DNA of 41,373 nucleotides from an uncultured Erysipelotrichaceae bacterium (GCA_902800905.1 CADCGC010000009.1:1-41373); one strand, 5' to 3'; positions 7,114 through 16,435 are shown, numbered from the stretch's first letter. Made by a program: numbers and translations. Notes: generated from the sequence alone by a model not told the origin.

Positions 7114-8013
7114 ATGGACAAATACAAATATATGCGAGATGGGCTGGATGATAAATTTGGCTTTCTGAGTCTCCAAGATAAGATATTAGAAATAATGGTT
7201 TTTATTGATAAACTATGTCAAAAGAACAAAATTGATTATTGCCTTATGGGCGGTTCGGCTTTAGGTGCTAAAAGACATGGTGGTTTTATTCCTTGGGACG
7301 ATGATTTAGACATATTTATGTTTCCTGAAGATTATGCTCATTTTAGATCATTGTTTGATGATTCAAATAATCTTGGCCGATATCACTTGCAAGAGTGGGG
7401 AGCCATTGATGGATATATTACACTTTCAAAAGTTCGAATGGATGGCACAGCGTATTTTGAAGAATCTTTAAAAAACTGGGATATTCATCACGGAATCTAT
7501 GTTGATATTCTTATTTTAAATAAATGCTCTAATAATGTTTTTGGCCGCTTAAGGCAGTTTTTTTGGTCAAAGTATATTCTAATGAAGGGATTAGCCGAAA
7601 AAGGTTATAACAGAAAAAAAGGATTAGTCAATGTTGCTTTGAAAATAATGAAACTTTTTCCTGAGTACCATCTAGTTAGTCATGGTTATAAATGTGTTTA
7701 CAAATATGAAAAGCTATCAAAATACAGTTATTATTGCTATTTCTTTGGAAGAGCTGTCTACAAGAACGCTATTTATAAAAGGGAATGGTTTGATCAAAAA
7801 GAATATGTTCAATTTGAAAAAGTTCTTTTAAGAGTTCCAAAAAATTTAGAAGATTTTTTGAGTGCTAGATTTGGCGATTGGCGGATAATTCCGAGTCAAG
7901 AAACAATTAAGCTGATGCAACATGCAGAAAGCTGGTCTGTGGATAAAGATTTTCGATCTCTGAGACCAGATATTACTTTTACTTTTAAAGATGAAAAGAG
8001 ATTAATGGGATGA
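7114..8013 (+). CDS. LicD-family phosphotransferase
   Basis: The 299-residue protein shows the LicD nucleotidyltransferase-fold core: YCLMGGSALGAKRHGGFIPWDDDLDIFM (residues ~42-69), with the GGS and DDDLD metal-binding acids. LicD proteins attach phosphocholine or other phospho-alcohols from CDP-activated donors to surface glycans. Its stop overlaps the start of a TagD-like cytidylyltransferase in an ATGA arrangement, so the CDP-activated donor is probably made by the neighbour. CDP-glycerol as donor, hence glycerol-phosphate decoration, is the simplest reading. No choline kinase or transporter is in the window, which argues against phosphocholine. Confidence 0.88.
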   Translation: MDKYKYMRDGLDDKFGFLSLQDKILEIMVFIDKLCQKNKIDYCLMGGSALGAKRHGGFIPWDDDLDIFMFPEDYAHFRSLFDDSNNLGRYHLQEWGAIDGYITLSKVRMDGTAYFEESLKNWDIHHGIYVDILILNKCSNNVFGRLRQFFWSKYILMKGLAEKGYNRKKGLVNVALKIMKLFPEYHLVSHGYKCVYKYEKLSKYSYYCYFFGRAVYKNAIYKREWFDQKEYVQFEKVLLRVPKNLEDFLSARFGDWRIIPSQETIKLMQHAESWSVDKDFRSLRPDITFTFKDEKRLMG

Positions 8014-8426
8014 AAAAATATAAGGTTGGTTATACACAAGGAACATTTGATTTATTTCATGTCGGTCATTTAAACTTGCTTGAGAATGCATCCAAACAAT
8101 GCGATATTTTAATCGTAGGTGTCAATTCCGATGCACTTGTCCAAGAATACAAAAATAAGACACCAATAATTCCAGAACAAGATAGATGCAGAATAGTTAA
8201 AAGTCTAAAAGTGGTTACTCAAGCAATTGTTGTTGATACGTTAGATAAATTAGAAATCCATAAAAGCATAAAATTTGATGCTATTTTTATAGGCGATGAT
8301 TGGATAAATAATGATCGATGGATAAAGACAAAAGAAGACTTATCCAAAATAGAAGTAGATACTATTTTTTTAACTCATACCGATGGGATATCAAGTTCAA
8401 TTTTAAAAGAAAAGATTAAAAAATAG
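8010..8426 (+). CDS. TagD-like cytidylyltransferase (probable glycerol-3-phosphate cytidylyltransferase)
   Basis: A 138-residue single-domain cytidylyltransferase. It has the GTFDLFHVGHLNLL signature with catalytic His17 and His20, and an HTDGISSS segment (near residues 123-130) equal to the RTEGISTT motif of TagD. It makes CDP-glycerol from CTP and glycerol-3-phosphate, or a closely related CDP-alcohol, in the cytoplasm. Start ATG 8010 overlaps the LicD stop by four bases (ATGA), coupling the two. The Arg of the RTEG motif is His here, a departure from TagD that could alter substrate choice. Confidence 0.85.
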   Translation: MKKYKVGYTQGTFDLFHVGHLNLLENASKQCDILIVGVNSDALVQEYKNKTPIIPEQDRCRIVKSLKVVTQAIVVDTLDKLEIHKSIKFDAIFIGDDWINNDRWIKTKEDLSKIEVDTIFLTHTDGISSSILKEKIKK

Positions 8427-8471
8427 TTTTGTGATTTTTAGAACAATGTATTGCATTTTTTGTTTGATTAA

Positions 8472-9734
8472 ATGAGAGTATTAATTATTAGCCACACTGT
8501 TTTTTCTAATACAGAGAGTATGGGTAAAACCTTATCTAATTATTTTTGTGAATTTGATTCAAATGAATTGGCACAATTTTATATTCATCCACAGGCACCA
8601 ATTTCATCTATTTGCCATAGGTATTACAGATTTACAGACAGAGATGCAATTATGTCTATTTTTCATTTAAAGAAAGGCATCTCTTTTTCAACTAATGAAC
8701 AAAAAGATTCTTGCAACGATATTCACATGACGGACTTTACGAAATCCATTTATCAAAAAGGCAGGAAGAGAACGCCTTTCGTGTATTTTATTAGGAATAT
8801 TATTTGGCGCTTATCTAATTGGAACAATAAAAAATTCAAAAAATGGATTGATGATTTTGATCCGGAATGCGTTTTTTTTGCATCAGGTGATTATTCTTTT
8901 ATGTATAGAATTGCTTTGAAAATTGCAAAGAGTAAAAATATACCACTCTATATTTCTTGCATGGATGATTATTACTTGAATAATAAAAATGACAATTCCA
9001 CCTTCGGGAGGGCTGTACATAACAGATTTATGAGCATTGTTAAAAAAACTGTTGATTATTCAAACGCAATGTTTTGCATATGTGAAAAGATGTCTGAAGA
9101 TTATGGAAAATATTTTAACAAAAAATGCTATACTTTGCATACACCAGCCTCTTTCATTGGACCACTTAATACATTGAAAAAAAATAAAATATGTTATTTA
9201 GGGAGTCTTGGCTATAAAAGAGACGATCAATTGGTTGAAATAGGTTGCACATTAAAAAAAATCGGGCTGCACCCTAATCATATTGACGTTTATTCTTCAG
9301 AAAAGAGGAGGAACATATTAGAGAAACTCACTTTAGAAAATGGTATATTATTTCATGGCGAAATCGGATCAAGCGAAGTCATTAATGTTATTGGCGAGAG
9401 CATGGCTGTGCTACATGTAGAGTCTTTTAATGAAAGCACAAGAAGGTCAATAAAATATTCTGTTTCAACCAAAATAGCCGACTCATTAGAAAGTGGGACA
9501 TGTATATTTGCTTACGGCCCTCAAGAAGTGGCTTCTATTTCTTATTTACACGATAATGATGCCGCTATCTGTTGTTTTAAACGAGACAGTTTAGAATTAT
9601 ATTTGAGAGAATTAATAATTCGGTCTGATGAAAGAGAAAGAAAAATAATTAACGCAAGACAGTTGGCGAATAGGAATCACAGAATTGATAGTGCATCGAT
9701 GCTCTTGAAGAAAGTGTTAATGTCAGATAGTTAG
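8472..9734 (+). CDS. Glycosyltransferase, GT4/GT-B like
   Basis: The 420-residue protein starts MRVLIISHTVFSNTESMGKTL, the first Rossmann strand and sugar-acceptor loop of a GT-B enzyme. The second half has KICYLGSLGYKRDD (near residues 238-251), VIGESMAVLHVE, and KYSVSTKIADSLESGTCIFAYG, the place where GT4 enzymes bind the donor nucleotide (the usual EX7E region is weakly conserved). It probably adds one sugar to the growing repeat unit on the cytoplasmic face; donor and linkage cannot be told. The 45-base gap before it holds only a weak short stem with a T run. In the 48-base gap after it, AAAAGCT (9755-9761) can pair with AGCTTTT (9774-9780). Confidence 0.7.
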   Translation: MRVLIISHTVFSNTESMGKTLSNYFCEFDSNELAQFYIHPQAPISSICHRYYRFTDRDAIMSIFHLKKGISFSTNEQKDSCNDIHMTDFTKSIYQKGRKRTPFVYFIRNIIWRLSNWNNKKFKKWIDDFDPECVFFASGDYSFMYRIALKIAKSKNIPLYISCMDDYYLNNKNDNSTFGRAVHNRFMSIVKKTVDYSNAMFCICEKMSEDYGKYFNKKCYTLHTPASFIGPLNTLKKNKICYLGSLGYKRDDQLVEIGCTLKKIGLHPNHIDVYSSEKRRNILEKLTLENGILFHGEIGSSEVINVIGESMAVLHVESFNESTRRSIKYSVSTKIADSLESGTCIFAYGPQEVASISYLHDNDAAICCFKRDSLELYLRELIIRSDERERKIINARQLANRNHRIDSASMLLKKVLMSDS

Positions 9735-9782
9735 TTTTGTTTTTGACGCCGTGCAAAAGCTAAAGGCACAAAAAGCTTTTAT

Positions 9783-11108
9783 ATGGTAACAAATATAAGC
9801 AAAAGGAGGAGCGCCGACTTTATTGGCTTTTATAGAATGGTTAAATATAAGTTATCTTTAAATCATAAAAAAATAACCTCATTTTTTTTGGTATATTTAT
9901 TGCTATTTATACCATTAAATTATTTTATCAACATTTTTTTGGCTGATTATTTACACAACGAATTTGGAATCTCTGCTATTTCATATGGGTTGGCTGTATT
10001 CGTTAGCTTGTGCTCTTATTTAATTTGCTTTGGCAGAACGAGTTTTCCTGGGTTCATTATCGTTTTACTTTTATTATTTGGAACCATTTTTTACTTTCTT
10101 ATATATCCGTCGGATGCTAACTTTGTTTTTACATCTTTTTTAGATTTGGCATATAACCCTTTTATCATCTTGTTTGTTTATTGCGTTCCTGTTTTTTTAA
10201 TTGCTCTTTCTGGGGAAATTGATTACAAAAGTATTTTTAGAACTTTAGTTATACTTGGCAGAATAACGATTATAGCCCTTGCCCTGTTTTTTTTCGTTTT
10301 AAACATTGGTTGGAAAAGAGTTGGTGGTCAATACATGACTACATCCTATTATGCCTTACCATTTATTTGTTCATTAATGCTGAGCCATGTAAAAAAGAAA
10401 AAGTTCTTGTCTCTGGATTTGTTAATTTCTTTTCTTGGAATATTTATGGTAATTGTCGGTGGCTCTCGTGGTGCACTGCTTTGCGTTGCGATATTTGCCT
10501 TTCTATTGATTATTATTTCGTGTTATAGAGATAGAAAAAAGTTATGGCTTGCCGCTTTGCTAGTTGTTTTACTGCTTTTCTTTCTTATTGGTTCAGATAG
10601 CATATTCGCTTTGCTGAAATCTTTTGCTACTTCTATTGGATTTGATTCTAGGACAATTTCAAAAATAGAAGACAGTTCATTTTTCGTTTCGAATGACCGA
10701 ATTGCGTTGTGGTCCAGATGTATTAATTCCTTATTTGAATCCCCAATTACTACTTTTTTTGGATATGGTTTGTGGGGCGACAGGCCGATTGCCAATGGTT
10801 ATTCTCACAACATTTTTATAGAACTTATTACTTCATTTGGACTGGTTTTTGGGTCTGCTCTATTTTTAATTATTTTTGTCAAAATAGTAAAAGGAACTAT
10901 CAATTCTGCTAAGTTTGCTAACGATAAACATTCTATTTTCTTACTCGCAATTCCATATGGGTTTTTTCAGTTGTTCTTTTCTGACTCACTTTTGCTTAAT
11001 GTTTGGTTCTTCCTGTTAATCGGTTTAATGTTAAATGATAAAGTTTCAAATAAACGAGTATCAACTAAAAGATTATTTAACTCAAATGATATATTGCACG
11101 TTATTTAA
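9783..11108 (+). CDS. Wzy-like O-antigen/capsule polymerase
   Basis: A very hydrophobic protein (441 residues from this start) with about ten to twelve membrane helices and a large extracytoplasmic loop (about residues 280-335), including the FFGYGLWGDRPIANGYSHNIFIELI block typical of Wzy and WaaL-type polymerases (a His-containing motif after the big loop). It would join undecaprenyl-linked repeats outside the membrane. The start is uncertain: ATG 9783 has only a distant AAAGG, while a perfect AAAGGAGGA lies inside the frame at 9802-9810 with no ATG at the right distance (the next ATG is 9837). The 3' end overlaps the next gene by 23 bases. Its sequence is very A+T-rich, common for polymerase genes. 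Wzx is at 13689. Confidence 0.82.
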   Translation: MVTNISKRRSADFIGFYRMVKYKLSLNHKKITSFFLVYLLLFIPLNYFINIFLADYLHNEFGISAISYGLAVFVSLCSYLICFGRTSFPGFIIVLLLLFGTIFYFLIYPSDANFVFTSFLDLAYNPFIILFVYCVPVFLIALSGEIDYKSIFRTLVILGRITIIALALFFFVLNIGWKRVGGQYMTTSYYALPFICSLMLSHVKKKKFLSLDLLISFLGIFMVIVGGSRGALLCVAIFAFLLIIISCYRDRKKLWLAALLVVLLLFFLIGSDSIFALLKSFATSIGFDSRTISKIEDSSFFVSNDRIALWSRCINSLFESPITTFFGYGLWGDRPIANGYSHNIFIELITSFGLVFGSALFLIIFVKIVKGTINSAKFANDKHSIFLLAIPYGFFQLFFSDSLLLNVWFFLLIGLMLNDKVSNKRVSTKRLFNSNDILHVI

Positions 11109-12171
11109 CTCAAATTATTTAGATAAAGCCAAGGTAATGATTGATTCACTAAAACTTGTTGATCATGACATGGTCATTTACGTTTTGTGCATGGACGATA
11201 TAACATTTGATATTCTTACTGATTTACATATTTCAGGTTGTAAGTTAATCAAGCTGGGTGATTTTGAAGACGATGAATTATTGTCGATAAAAGGAAAAAG
11301 ATCACCAGGAGAATATTGCTGGACCTGTACGGCCAAGCTAATTGAATATGTACTATTAAAGTTTAATGAAGAGATTTGTACGTATGTTGATGCTGATTTA
11401 TATTTCTATAGCAACCCATCAGTATTAATTGATGAAATGAAAAATAATAATTGTTCTGTTCAGATTGTCCCTCATAATTTCCCTAAATCAAGCTATGGAA
11501 AAAAGTTGGAAAACGAAAGTGGTAAGTACTGTGTTCAATTCAATACTTTTACAAAAGATGAGAAAAGTATGAGATTGCTAAAAGAATGGATATCTCAATG
11601 CATTAATGAGTGTTCGGTATCTTCTGCTGGTGACCAACAGTACTTATCGAGTTGGGATCGATATAGTTATGTAAATATATCTAAATTAGAAGGAGCTGGT
11701 GTTGCACCTTGGAATGTTGGAAAATATGAATTGCTTGAGAATAATGACTCTCTAATTCGTAATGTTGAAAGTGGCAAGTCTTGTCAACTTTTGTTTTATC
11801 ATTTTCAAAATGTAGTTAACTTCTCAAGATATAAAGTTAAAATTCATCCGTTGTTTTCCTTTTGGAGAATTGACAAAAGACTTATAAAGAAAATCTATTA
11901 TGAGTATTTAATAAGAATTGAAGAAGCAAAGTCTTTTTTTGAAAACGAATATCATTTTCTCCCTATAGTAACAAGTTATATTTCTGATAAAAGGCCAAAT
12001 TATTTCAGCTATTTCTGCAGGTTTTTAAAGCACCCATTTAAAGAAACAAGTAACAGTTTTCAAAGAATAAAATTTTTGATACTAAGCTCTATACGAAAAA
12101 AAGAGGGAGTAGTAGATGTGCGATTATTAAAACAATTAAATAAGGAGAATGGACAATATGATAATTCCTAA
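11086..12171 (+). CDS. Glycosyltransferase with GT-A fold and DxD motif
   Basis: The 361-residue protein begins MIYCTLFNSNYLDKAKVMIDSL, the usual opening of GT8-like enzymes, and has a metal-binding DAD at about residues 102-104 (TYVDADLYFYSNP), followed by QIVPHNFP and a GDQQYLSSW block that lines the acceptor site in such enzymes. A conserved LLFYHFQN segment (near residue 243) resembles the C-terminal His metal ligand region. An earlier in-frame ATG at 11035 would overlap wzy by 74 bases and adds a non-conserved segment, so 11086 is preferred. It probably transfers one hexose; donor unknown. The overlap with the polymerase gene suggests an operon. Confidence 0.75.
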   Translation: MIYCTLFNSNYLDKAKVMIDSLKLVDHDMVIYVLCMDDITFDILTDLHISGCKLIKLGDFEDDELLSIKGKRSPGEYCWTCTAKLIEYVLLKFNEEICTYVDADLYFYSNPSVLIDEMKNNNCSVQIVPHNFPKSSYGKKLENESGKYCVQFNTFTKDEKSMRLLKEWISQCINECSVSSAGDQQYLSSWDRYSYVNISKLEGAGVAPWNVGKYELLENNDSLIRNVESGKSCQLLFYHFQNVVNFSRYKVKIHPLFSFWRIDKRLIKKIYYEYLIRIEEAKSFFENEYHFLPIVTSYISDKRPNYFSYFCRFLKHPFKETSNSFQRIKFLILSSIRKKEGVVDVRLLKQLNKENGQYDNS

Positions 12172-13267
12172 CAATCTTCAAAGGCAGTTTTCCTTGCATG
12201 CCGATGAGTATAAGCGAAAAGCCTGTGAAATCTTAGATTCGGGTTGGTATATTCTCGGGAAAGAAGTATCTTTGTTTGAAGAAGAATGGGCAAAGTATAT
12301 TGGCTCAAAATATTGTGTCGGCCTTGCCTCAGGGCTAGATGCGCTTTGGATTAGCTTTCGCTTACTTGGCATCGGGGCAAATGACGAAGTGATAGTTTGT
12401 TCTAATGCCTATATAGCTTGTGTTATGGGGATAACTATTAATGGAGCTACCCCAGTATTTGTTGAACCAGACCAGTATGACAACATTGATGCCAATAAAA
12501 TTGAAAATGCAATTACTTCAAAAACAAAAGCGATATTAGCAGTTCATCTGTATGGGCAATCGTGTGATATGACTAAAATTATGGATTTGGCACACAAATA
12601 CAATTTAAAAGTTGTTGAAGATTGTGCTCAAAGCCATGGAAATCATTGGGAAGGTAAAACTGTTGGCACTTTTGGAGACATAGGATGCTTTAGTTTTTAT
12701 CCTAGTAAAGGGTGCGGTGCTTTTGGAGATGCGGGCTGTATTGTGACAGATAATTATGACCTTGCTAGGCTGTTCCGTGCTTTTCGCAATTATGGTTCAG
12801 AAAAGCGATATTACAATATGATGGTTGGCAGTAATAGTAGATTGGATGAACTCCAAGCCGGATTATTGCGCGTAAAACTGAAGTATCTAGACGATATGAA
12901 TATTGAACGTTGTAACATAGCGAAAAGGTATAATGAAGGGATTAATAATCGTTTAATTAAAAAGCCGTTGATTCGACCTGGAGCAGATTCGTCTTGGCAC
13001 CAGTATGTCATTCATGTGCCTAAATACCGCGATGAATTAATTGAACATTTAAAAAAGCACGACATAGGATCATTAATTCACTATCCTATACCTCCACATT
13101 TGTCCGAAGCCTATGCATATCTTGGATACAAAAAAGGAGATTTTCCAATAGCCGAGAAATATGCTGACGAGGTTTTGAGTTTACCCATGTACAATGGAAT
13201 GACGTCAGAAGAACAATCATATGTCATTTCTGTAATCAATGAGTTTTTACCAGGTGATAAACAATGA
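12158..13267 (+). CDS. dTDP-3-keto-6-deoxyhexose 3-aminotransferase (FdtB/QdtB-like)
   Basis: A 369-residue DegT/DnrJ/EryC1 aminotransferase. PLP-site marks are VVEDCAQSHGNHWEG and FSFYPSKGCGAFGDAGC, with the Schiff-base Lys at about residue 184, plus NSRLDELQAGLLRVKL. The next gene encodes a FdtA/QdtA-type 3,4-ketoisomerase, and that pairing is characteristic of making dTDP-3-amino-3,6-dideoxyhexose (Fuc3N or Qui3N) from the product of RmlA and RmlB, both of which are in the window. ATG 12158 is chosen: AAGGAGA at 12142-12148 is nine bases away, while an earlier ATG at 12149 directly abuts it. It overlaps the glycosyltransferase by 14 bases and the isomerase by four (ATGA). Confidence 0.87.
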   Translation: MIIPNNLQRQFSLHADEYKRKACEILDSGWYILGKEVSLFEEEWAKYIGSKYCVGLASGLDALWISFRLLGIGANDEVIVCSNAYIACVMGITINGATPVFVEPDQYDNIDANKIENAITSKTKAILAVHLYGQSCDMTKIMDLAHKYNLKVVEDCAQSHGNHWEGKTVGTFGDIGCFSFYPSKGCGAFGDAGCIVTDNYDLARLFRAFRNYGSEKRYYNMMVGSNSRLDELQAGLLRVKLKYLDDMNIERCNIAKRYNEGINNRLIKKPLIRPGADSSWHQYVIHVPKYRDELIEHLKKHDIGSLIHYPIPPHLSEAYAYLGYKKGDFPIAEKYADEVLSLPMYNGMTSEEQSYVISVINEFLPGDKQ

Positions 13268-13683
13268 GATTAATAGAACGTTGCAGAATTATTGATTTTA
13301 AGTCTTATGGTGATGATCGTGGTAAATTAGTTGTCATTGAAGGCGGACAATCAATCCCATTTGATATAAAAAGAGTGTTTTATATGTATGGAGCAGACGC
13401 TTCTTCTGTTCGTGGAAAACATGCTAATAAAGATTCAGATTTTGTGCTAATTAATGTTGCAGGTAATAGCAAAATTAAAGTAACAGATGGCAATGAAGAA
13501 TTAGTTGTGAATTTAGATAAACCGATGCAGGGAATTTATATTCCAAAAATGGTGTGGAAAGAAATGTTTGATTTTTCAAAAAATTCCGTTTTGCTTGTTT
13601 TGGCGAGCACCCACTATAACGATGCGGAATATATTTATGATTTTTTTGAATATCAAAAAATGATGAAACAAAAGGATAAATAA
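13264..13683 (+). CDS. dTDP-4-keto-6-deoxyglucose 3,4-ketoisomerase (FdtA/QdtA, WxcM-like cupin)
   Basis: A 139-residue cupin protein with the family pattern: DDRGKLVVIEGGQSIPFDIKRVFY, GADASSVRGKHANK (catalytic Arg and His), and IYIPKMVWKEMFDF, then VLASTHYNDAEYI. These enzymes move the keto group of dTDP-4-keto-6-deoxyglucose from C4 to C3. Whether the product has galacto (Fdt) or gluco (Qdt) configuration cannot be settled by eye. The gene starts inside the stop of the aminotransferase (ATGA), so both are co-translated. With RmlA/RmlB present and no RmlC/RmlD in the window, dTDP-4-keto-6-deoxyglucose is probably directed to a 3-amino sugar rather than rhamnose. Confidence 0.88.
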   Translation: MRLIERCRIIDFKSYGDDRGKLVVIEGGQSIPFDIKRVFYMYGADASSVRGKHANKDSDFVLINVAGNSKIKVTDGNEELVVNLDKPMQGIYIPKMVWKEMFDFSKNSVLLVLASTHYNDAEYIYDFFEYQKMMKQKDK

Positions 13684-13688
13684 ATCTA

Positions 13689-15206
13689 ATGGGAAAAAGT
13701 CAAGTTAAGATCGGTGCGGTGCTTTCATATGTTTTGATAGTATTGAATGCCGTGTATGGTCTTATAATTACCCCTTTTATTATTCGTCATCTTGGTTCAA
13801 GCAGTTATGGCGTATATAAGACAATTGCTGCGCTTACTTCTTCTTTAATTGTTGTCGATTTAGGCCTTGGAGGAACAATTCAACGGTTTACAGCAAAATT
13901 TATAGCAGAAAAAGAGGAAAGGCAAATTCCCAACTTTGCAGCGATGGGATTATTGATCGCAATTCTCTTGTGCGTTGTGCTTTCTCTTGTTTCTGGATGC
14001 ATTTATTTTTTTATTGATGTTATTTATGAAAACACATTTAGTACAGATCAGTTGGTGCTTGCTAAAAGTATTTTTGTTGTTTCAACTCTGACTGTCATTG
14101 TACATATCATAGAAAACATATTTAACGGTTTAATAACTGGATTCAATCGTTTTGGGTTTGGAAACGGGATTAAAGTAATTCTGCTCATTACCAGAGTTAT
14201 TGCCACAATTGTGTTCTTATCATTTTCAAGTGATGCTTTGGGGTTTGTCATTGTCATTTTATTAGTTAATTCTTTTTTTGTTATTCTAGAGATTTGCTAT
14301 GTCAGAATGCGATTGGGCATCAAAATTAAGTTAGAAAAATGGGAGCCAAATCTTTTTTTTGAAGCTGGCAAATTCACCATATTGATGTTTTTAACATCCC
14401 TAGTTACTCAGATTTGTACTAATCTTGACAATATTGTTATTGGCGCCATTAAAGGAGCTGAGTATGTAACGGTTTATTCAGTAGGACTGCTTATTTTTGG
14501 AATGTTTTCTCAACTTTCGTGCGGGGTTTCAGGCGTTATGCTGCCAACTGTTACAAATGTGTTGAAGGAGGATGACGGCGAAAAAAGAATTATAGATGTG
14601 ATTATTAAAACGGGAAGAATTCAGTTTTTGCTTCTTGGTGCAGCAATTGTTGGTTTCATTATTATTGGTCAAGACTTTATTAAGCAATGGATGGGATCAG
14701 GCTTTGAAGATGTGTACATTATTACTCTTGTACTGATTATTCCGGCTATTTTTGAACTTTGCATTAATGTTTGTTTATCTATTCTGCAGGCTAAAAATAT
14801 GCTGGGATTTAGAACCATAGCACTAAGCGTTTCTGCTCTAATCAATGCAATAATCACTGTTATTCTTGTTAAGTATTGGTCATATATTGGGGCGGCTGTT
14901 GGTACAGCATTCTCTTATGTTGCATGCAGCTTAATTGCGATGAATATATATTATTCAAAAAAAATTCATTTACCAATGATGTATATATATAAAAACATAG
15001 TAAGTCGCATTTGGGTTTGCATTTTAATCTCTGGCTTGGCATTAGTTGTTAGTTCCCATTTTATCAATGGAAATTGGGTATCCATAATTATAAATATTTT
15101 GGTTTTTTGCTTTGTTTATTCCATTTCTTTGCTAACATTTGGCTTAAAAAAAGAAGAGAAAATGGCAATCCCTTTTTTAAAGAGATTTTATGTTAATGAA
15201 AAATAA
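13689..15206 (+). CDS. Wzx-type flippase (polysaccharide transporter, MOP superfamily)
   Basis: The 505-residue protein has 12-14 hydrophobic segments. The N-terminal pattern GAVLSYVLIVLNAVYGLIITPFIIRHLGSSSYGVYKT and VDLGLGGTIQRFTAKF is the signature of the MOP/MATE-like polysaccharide exporters. It should flip the undecaprenyl-linked repeat unit to the outside for the Wzy protein at 9783. Start ATG 13689 has AAAGGA about 12 bases upstream and lies 5 bases after the isomerase stop. A complete Wzx/Wzy set in one window indicates the Wzx/Wzy-dependent assembly route, consistent with the Wzz-like gene at 36700. Confidence 0.9.
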   Translation: MGKSQVKIGAVLSYVLIVLNAVYGLIITPFIIRHLGSSSYGVYKTIAALTSSLIVVDLGLGGTIQRFTAKFIAEKEERQIPNFAAMGLLIAILLCVVLSLVSGCIYFFIDVIYENTFSTDQLVLAKSIFVVSTLTVIVHIIENIFNGLITGFNRFGFGNGIKVILLITRVIATIVFLSFSSDALGFVIVILLVNSFFVILEICYVRMRLGIKIKLEKWEPNLFFEAGKFTILMFLTSLVTQICTNLDNIVIGAIKGAEYVTVYSVGLLIFGMFSQLSCGVSGVMLPTVTNVLKEDDGEKRIIDVIIKTGRIQFLLLGAAIVGFIIIGQDFIKQWMGSGFEDVYIITLVLIIPAIFELCINVCLSILQAKNMLGFRTIALSVSALINAIITVILVKYWSYIGAAVGTAFSYVACSLIAMNIYYSKKIHLPMMYIYKNIVSRIWVCILISGLALVVSSHFINGNWVSIIINILVFCFVYSISLLTFGLKKEEKMAIPFLKRFYVNEK

Positions 15207-15232
15207 TTATATTAGCGGCAGGTATTAGAAAA

Positions 15233-16435
15233 GTGAAAATACTACATTTATGTTTATACGGTCCATATACTGACGGTTTTTCCTATCAAGAAAACTTGCT
15301 ACCGAAATACCACAAAAAAATGGGATGTGATGTTATTGTGGTTGCACATAACGTTGCGTTTAATTACTCTGGCGAGATTTCATGTGTTGATGAAGGTGTT
15401 TATATTGACTCGAATAATATAAAAACTTACCGGATGGCTTATCAAAGGTTTGTATCATCTAAGTTTTCTAATTTTTTTGCTAAGGTGGATCTTTTTAAAA
15501 TTTTAAAAGAAGAATTGCCAGATATTGTTTTTGTTCATGATGCTCAACTATCATGTTTGTCATATCTAGACATTTTAAAATATAAAAAAAGAATAAATCC
15601 CAAAGTAGTAGTGGTTGGCGACATTCATTCTGATATTTATAATGCCGGATTAACTGGTCAAAACAAAAGAAAAGGTCTAAAAGCATTATTTTTTAATACC
15701 ATGCAAGAGATCTTTAGAAAAAAGGTTTATCCAATGTATTTAAAAGTATATTGCGTTGCACAGAGCAGTTACTTTTATGCAAAAAATATTTGTCATATAA
15801 GTGAAACGAAATTAAAACTTTTGCCACTCGGATTTGATACAGATGTATATGATTCTAAAAATGCTGAATTGATACGCAGAAACTTTAGAGCGTTATATAA
15901 CTTTTCGGATAACGATATTGTTTTGATTCATGGTGGAAAACTTGATAAGAAGAAAATGACAATTGAATTAATTAATGCCGTTTCAAAGATTGGCAATCCT
16001 AACGTTAAATTACTCGTTTTTGGTGGTGCGAATCCTGATTATTTAGAAGAAATAAAGTTGTTGGCTAATGAACACAAAAAGTGGCTAACTTATGTTGGGC
16101 CATTAAATCAATCAGACTACTATGATGCCTTCATTTCTTGTGATATTGCAGTTTTCCCAGGAGGTCAATCTTCTTTGTGGCAAGAGGCGATTGGATGCAG
16201 ACTTCCTATTGCTGTTTATTTTCGTGATGGTCAAACGCAGTATCTCAATCGCAACGGCAATGCAATATTTATACCTGAACAATCGGTAGACAGCATTAAA
16301 GATACTATTGAAATAGCAATAAACAATATTGATGAAATGAAAATTTATGCAAAAACAGCCTTTGAGTTCTTTTCTTATAAAAGTGAAGCGGAAGAAATCT
16401 TGCGCGATTGTGGAATAAGGAGTGAGATACTATGA
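15233..16435 (+). CDS. Glycosyltransferase, GT4 family
   Basis: A 400-residue GT-B enzyme. The N-domain begins MKILHLCLYGPYTDGFSYQE and the C-domain has LIHGGKLDKKKMTIELINA (near residue 230), LLVFGGANPDY, and FPGGQSSLWQEAIGCRLPIAVY, where Glu of WQEAIG corresponds to the donor-binding EX7E motif. It probably acts in the cytoplasm on the lipid-linked repeat. The start is GTG at 15233, with a purine-rich GGCAGGT upstream. Its 3' end overlaps the Gfo/Idh gene by four bases (ATGA), so it may be translationally tied to the six-gene amino-sugar cassette and could transfer that cassette's product. Confidence 0.82.
   Translation: MKILHLCLYGPYTDGFSYQENLLPKYHKKMGCDVIVVAHNVAFNYSGEISCVDEGVYIDSNNIKTYRMAYQRFVSSKFSNFFAKVDLFKILKEELPDIVFVHDAQLSCLSYLDILKYKKRINPKVVVVGDIHSDIYNAGLTGQNKRKGLKALFFNTMQEIFRKKVYPMYLKVYCVAQSSYFYAKNICHISETKLKLLPLGFDTDVYDSKNAELIRRNFRALYNFSDNDIVLIHGGKLDKKKMTIELINAVSKIGNPNVKLLVFGGANPDYLEEIKLLANEHKKWLTYVGPLNQSDYYDAFISCDIAVFPGGQSSLWQEAIGCRLPIAVYFRDGQTQYLNRNGNAIFIPEQSVDSIKDTIEIAINNIDEMKIYAKTAFEFFSYKSEAEEILRDCGIRSEIL

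Noticed and set aside
9802..9837. Alternative wzy start after the perfect AAAGGAGGA inside the frame
   Set aside because: No in-frame ATG, GTG or TTG lies at a normal distance; the TTG at 9823 is out of frame and ATG 9837 is 26 bases away. The upstream ATG is kept with a caution.
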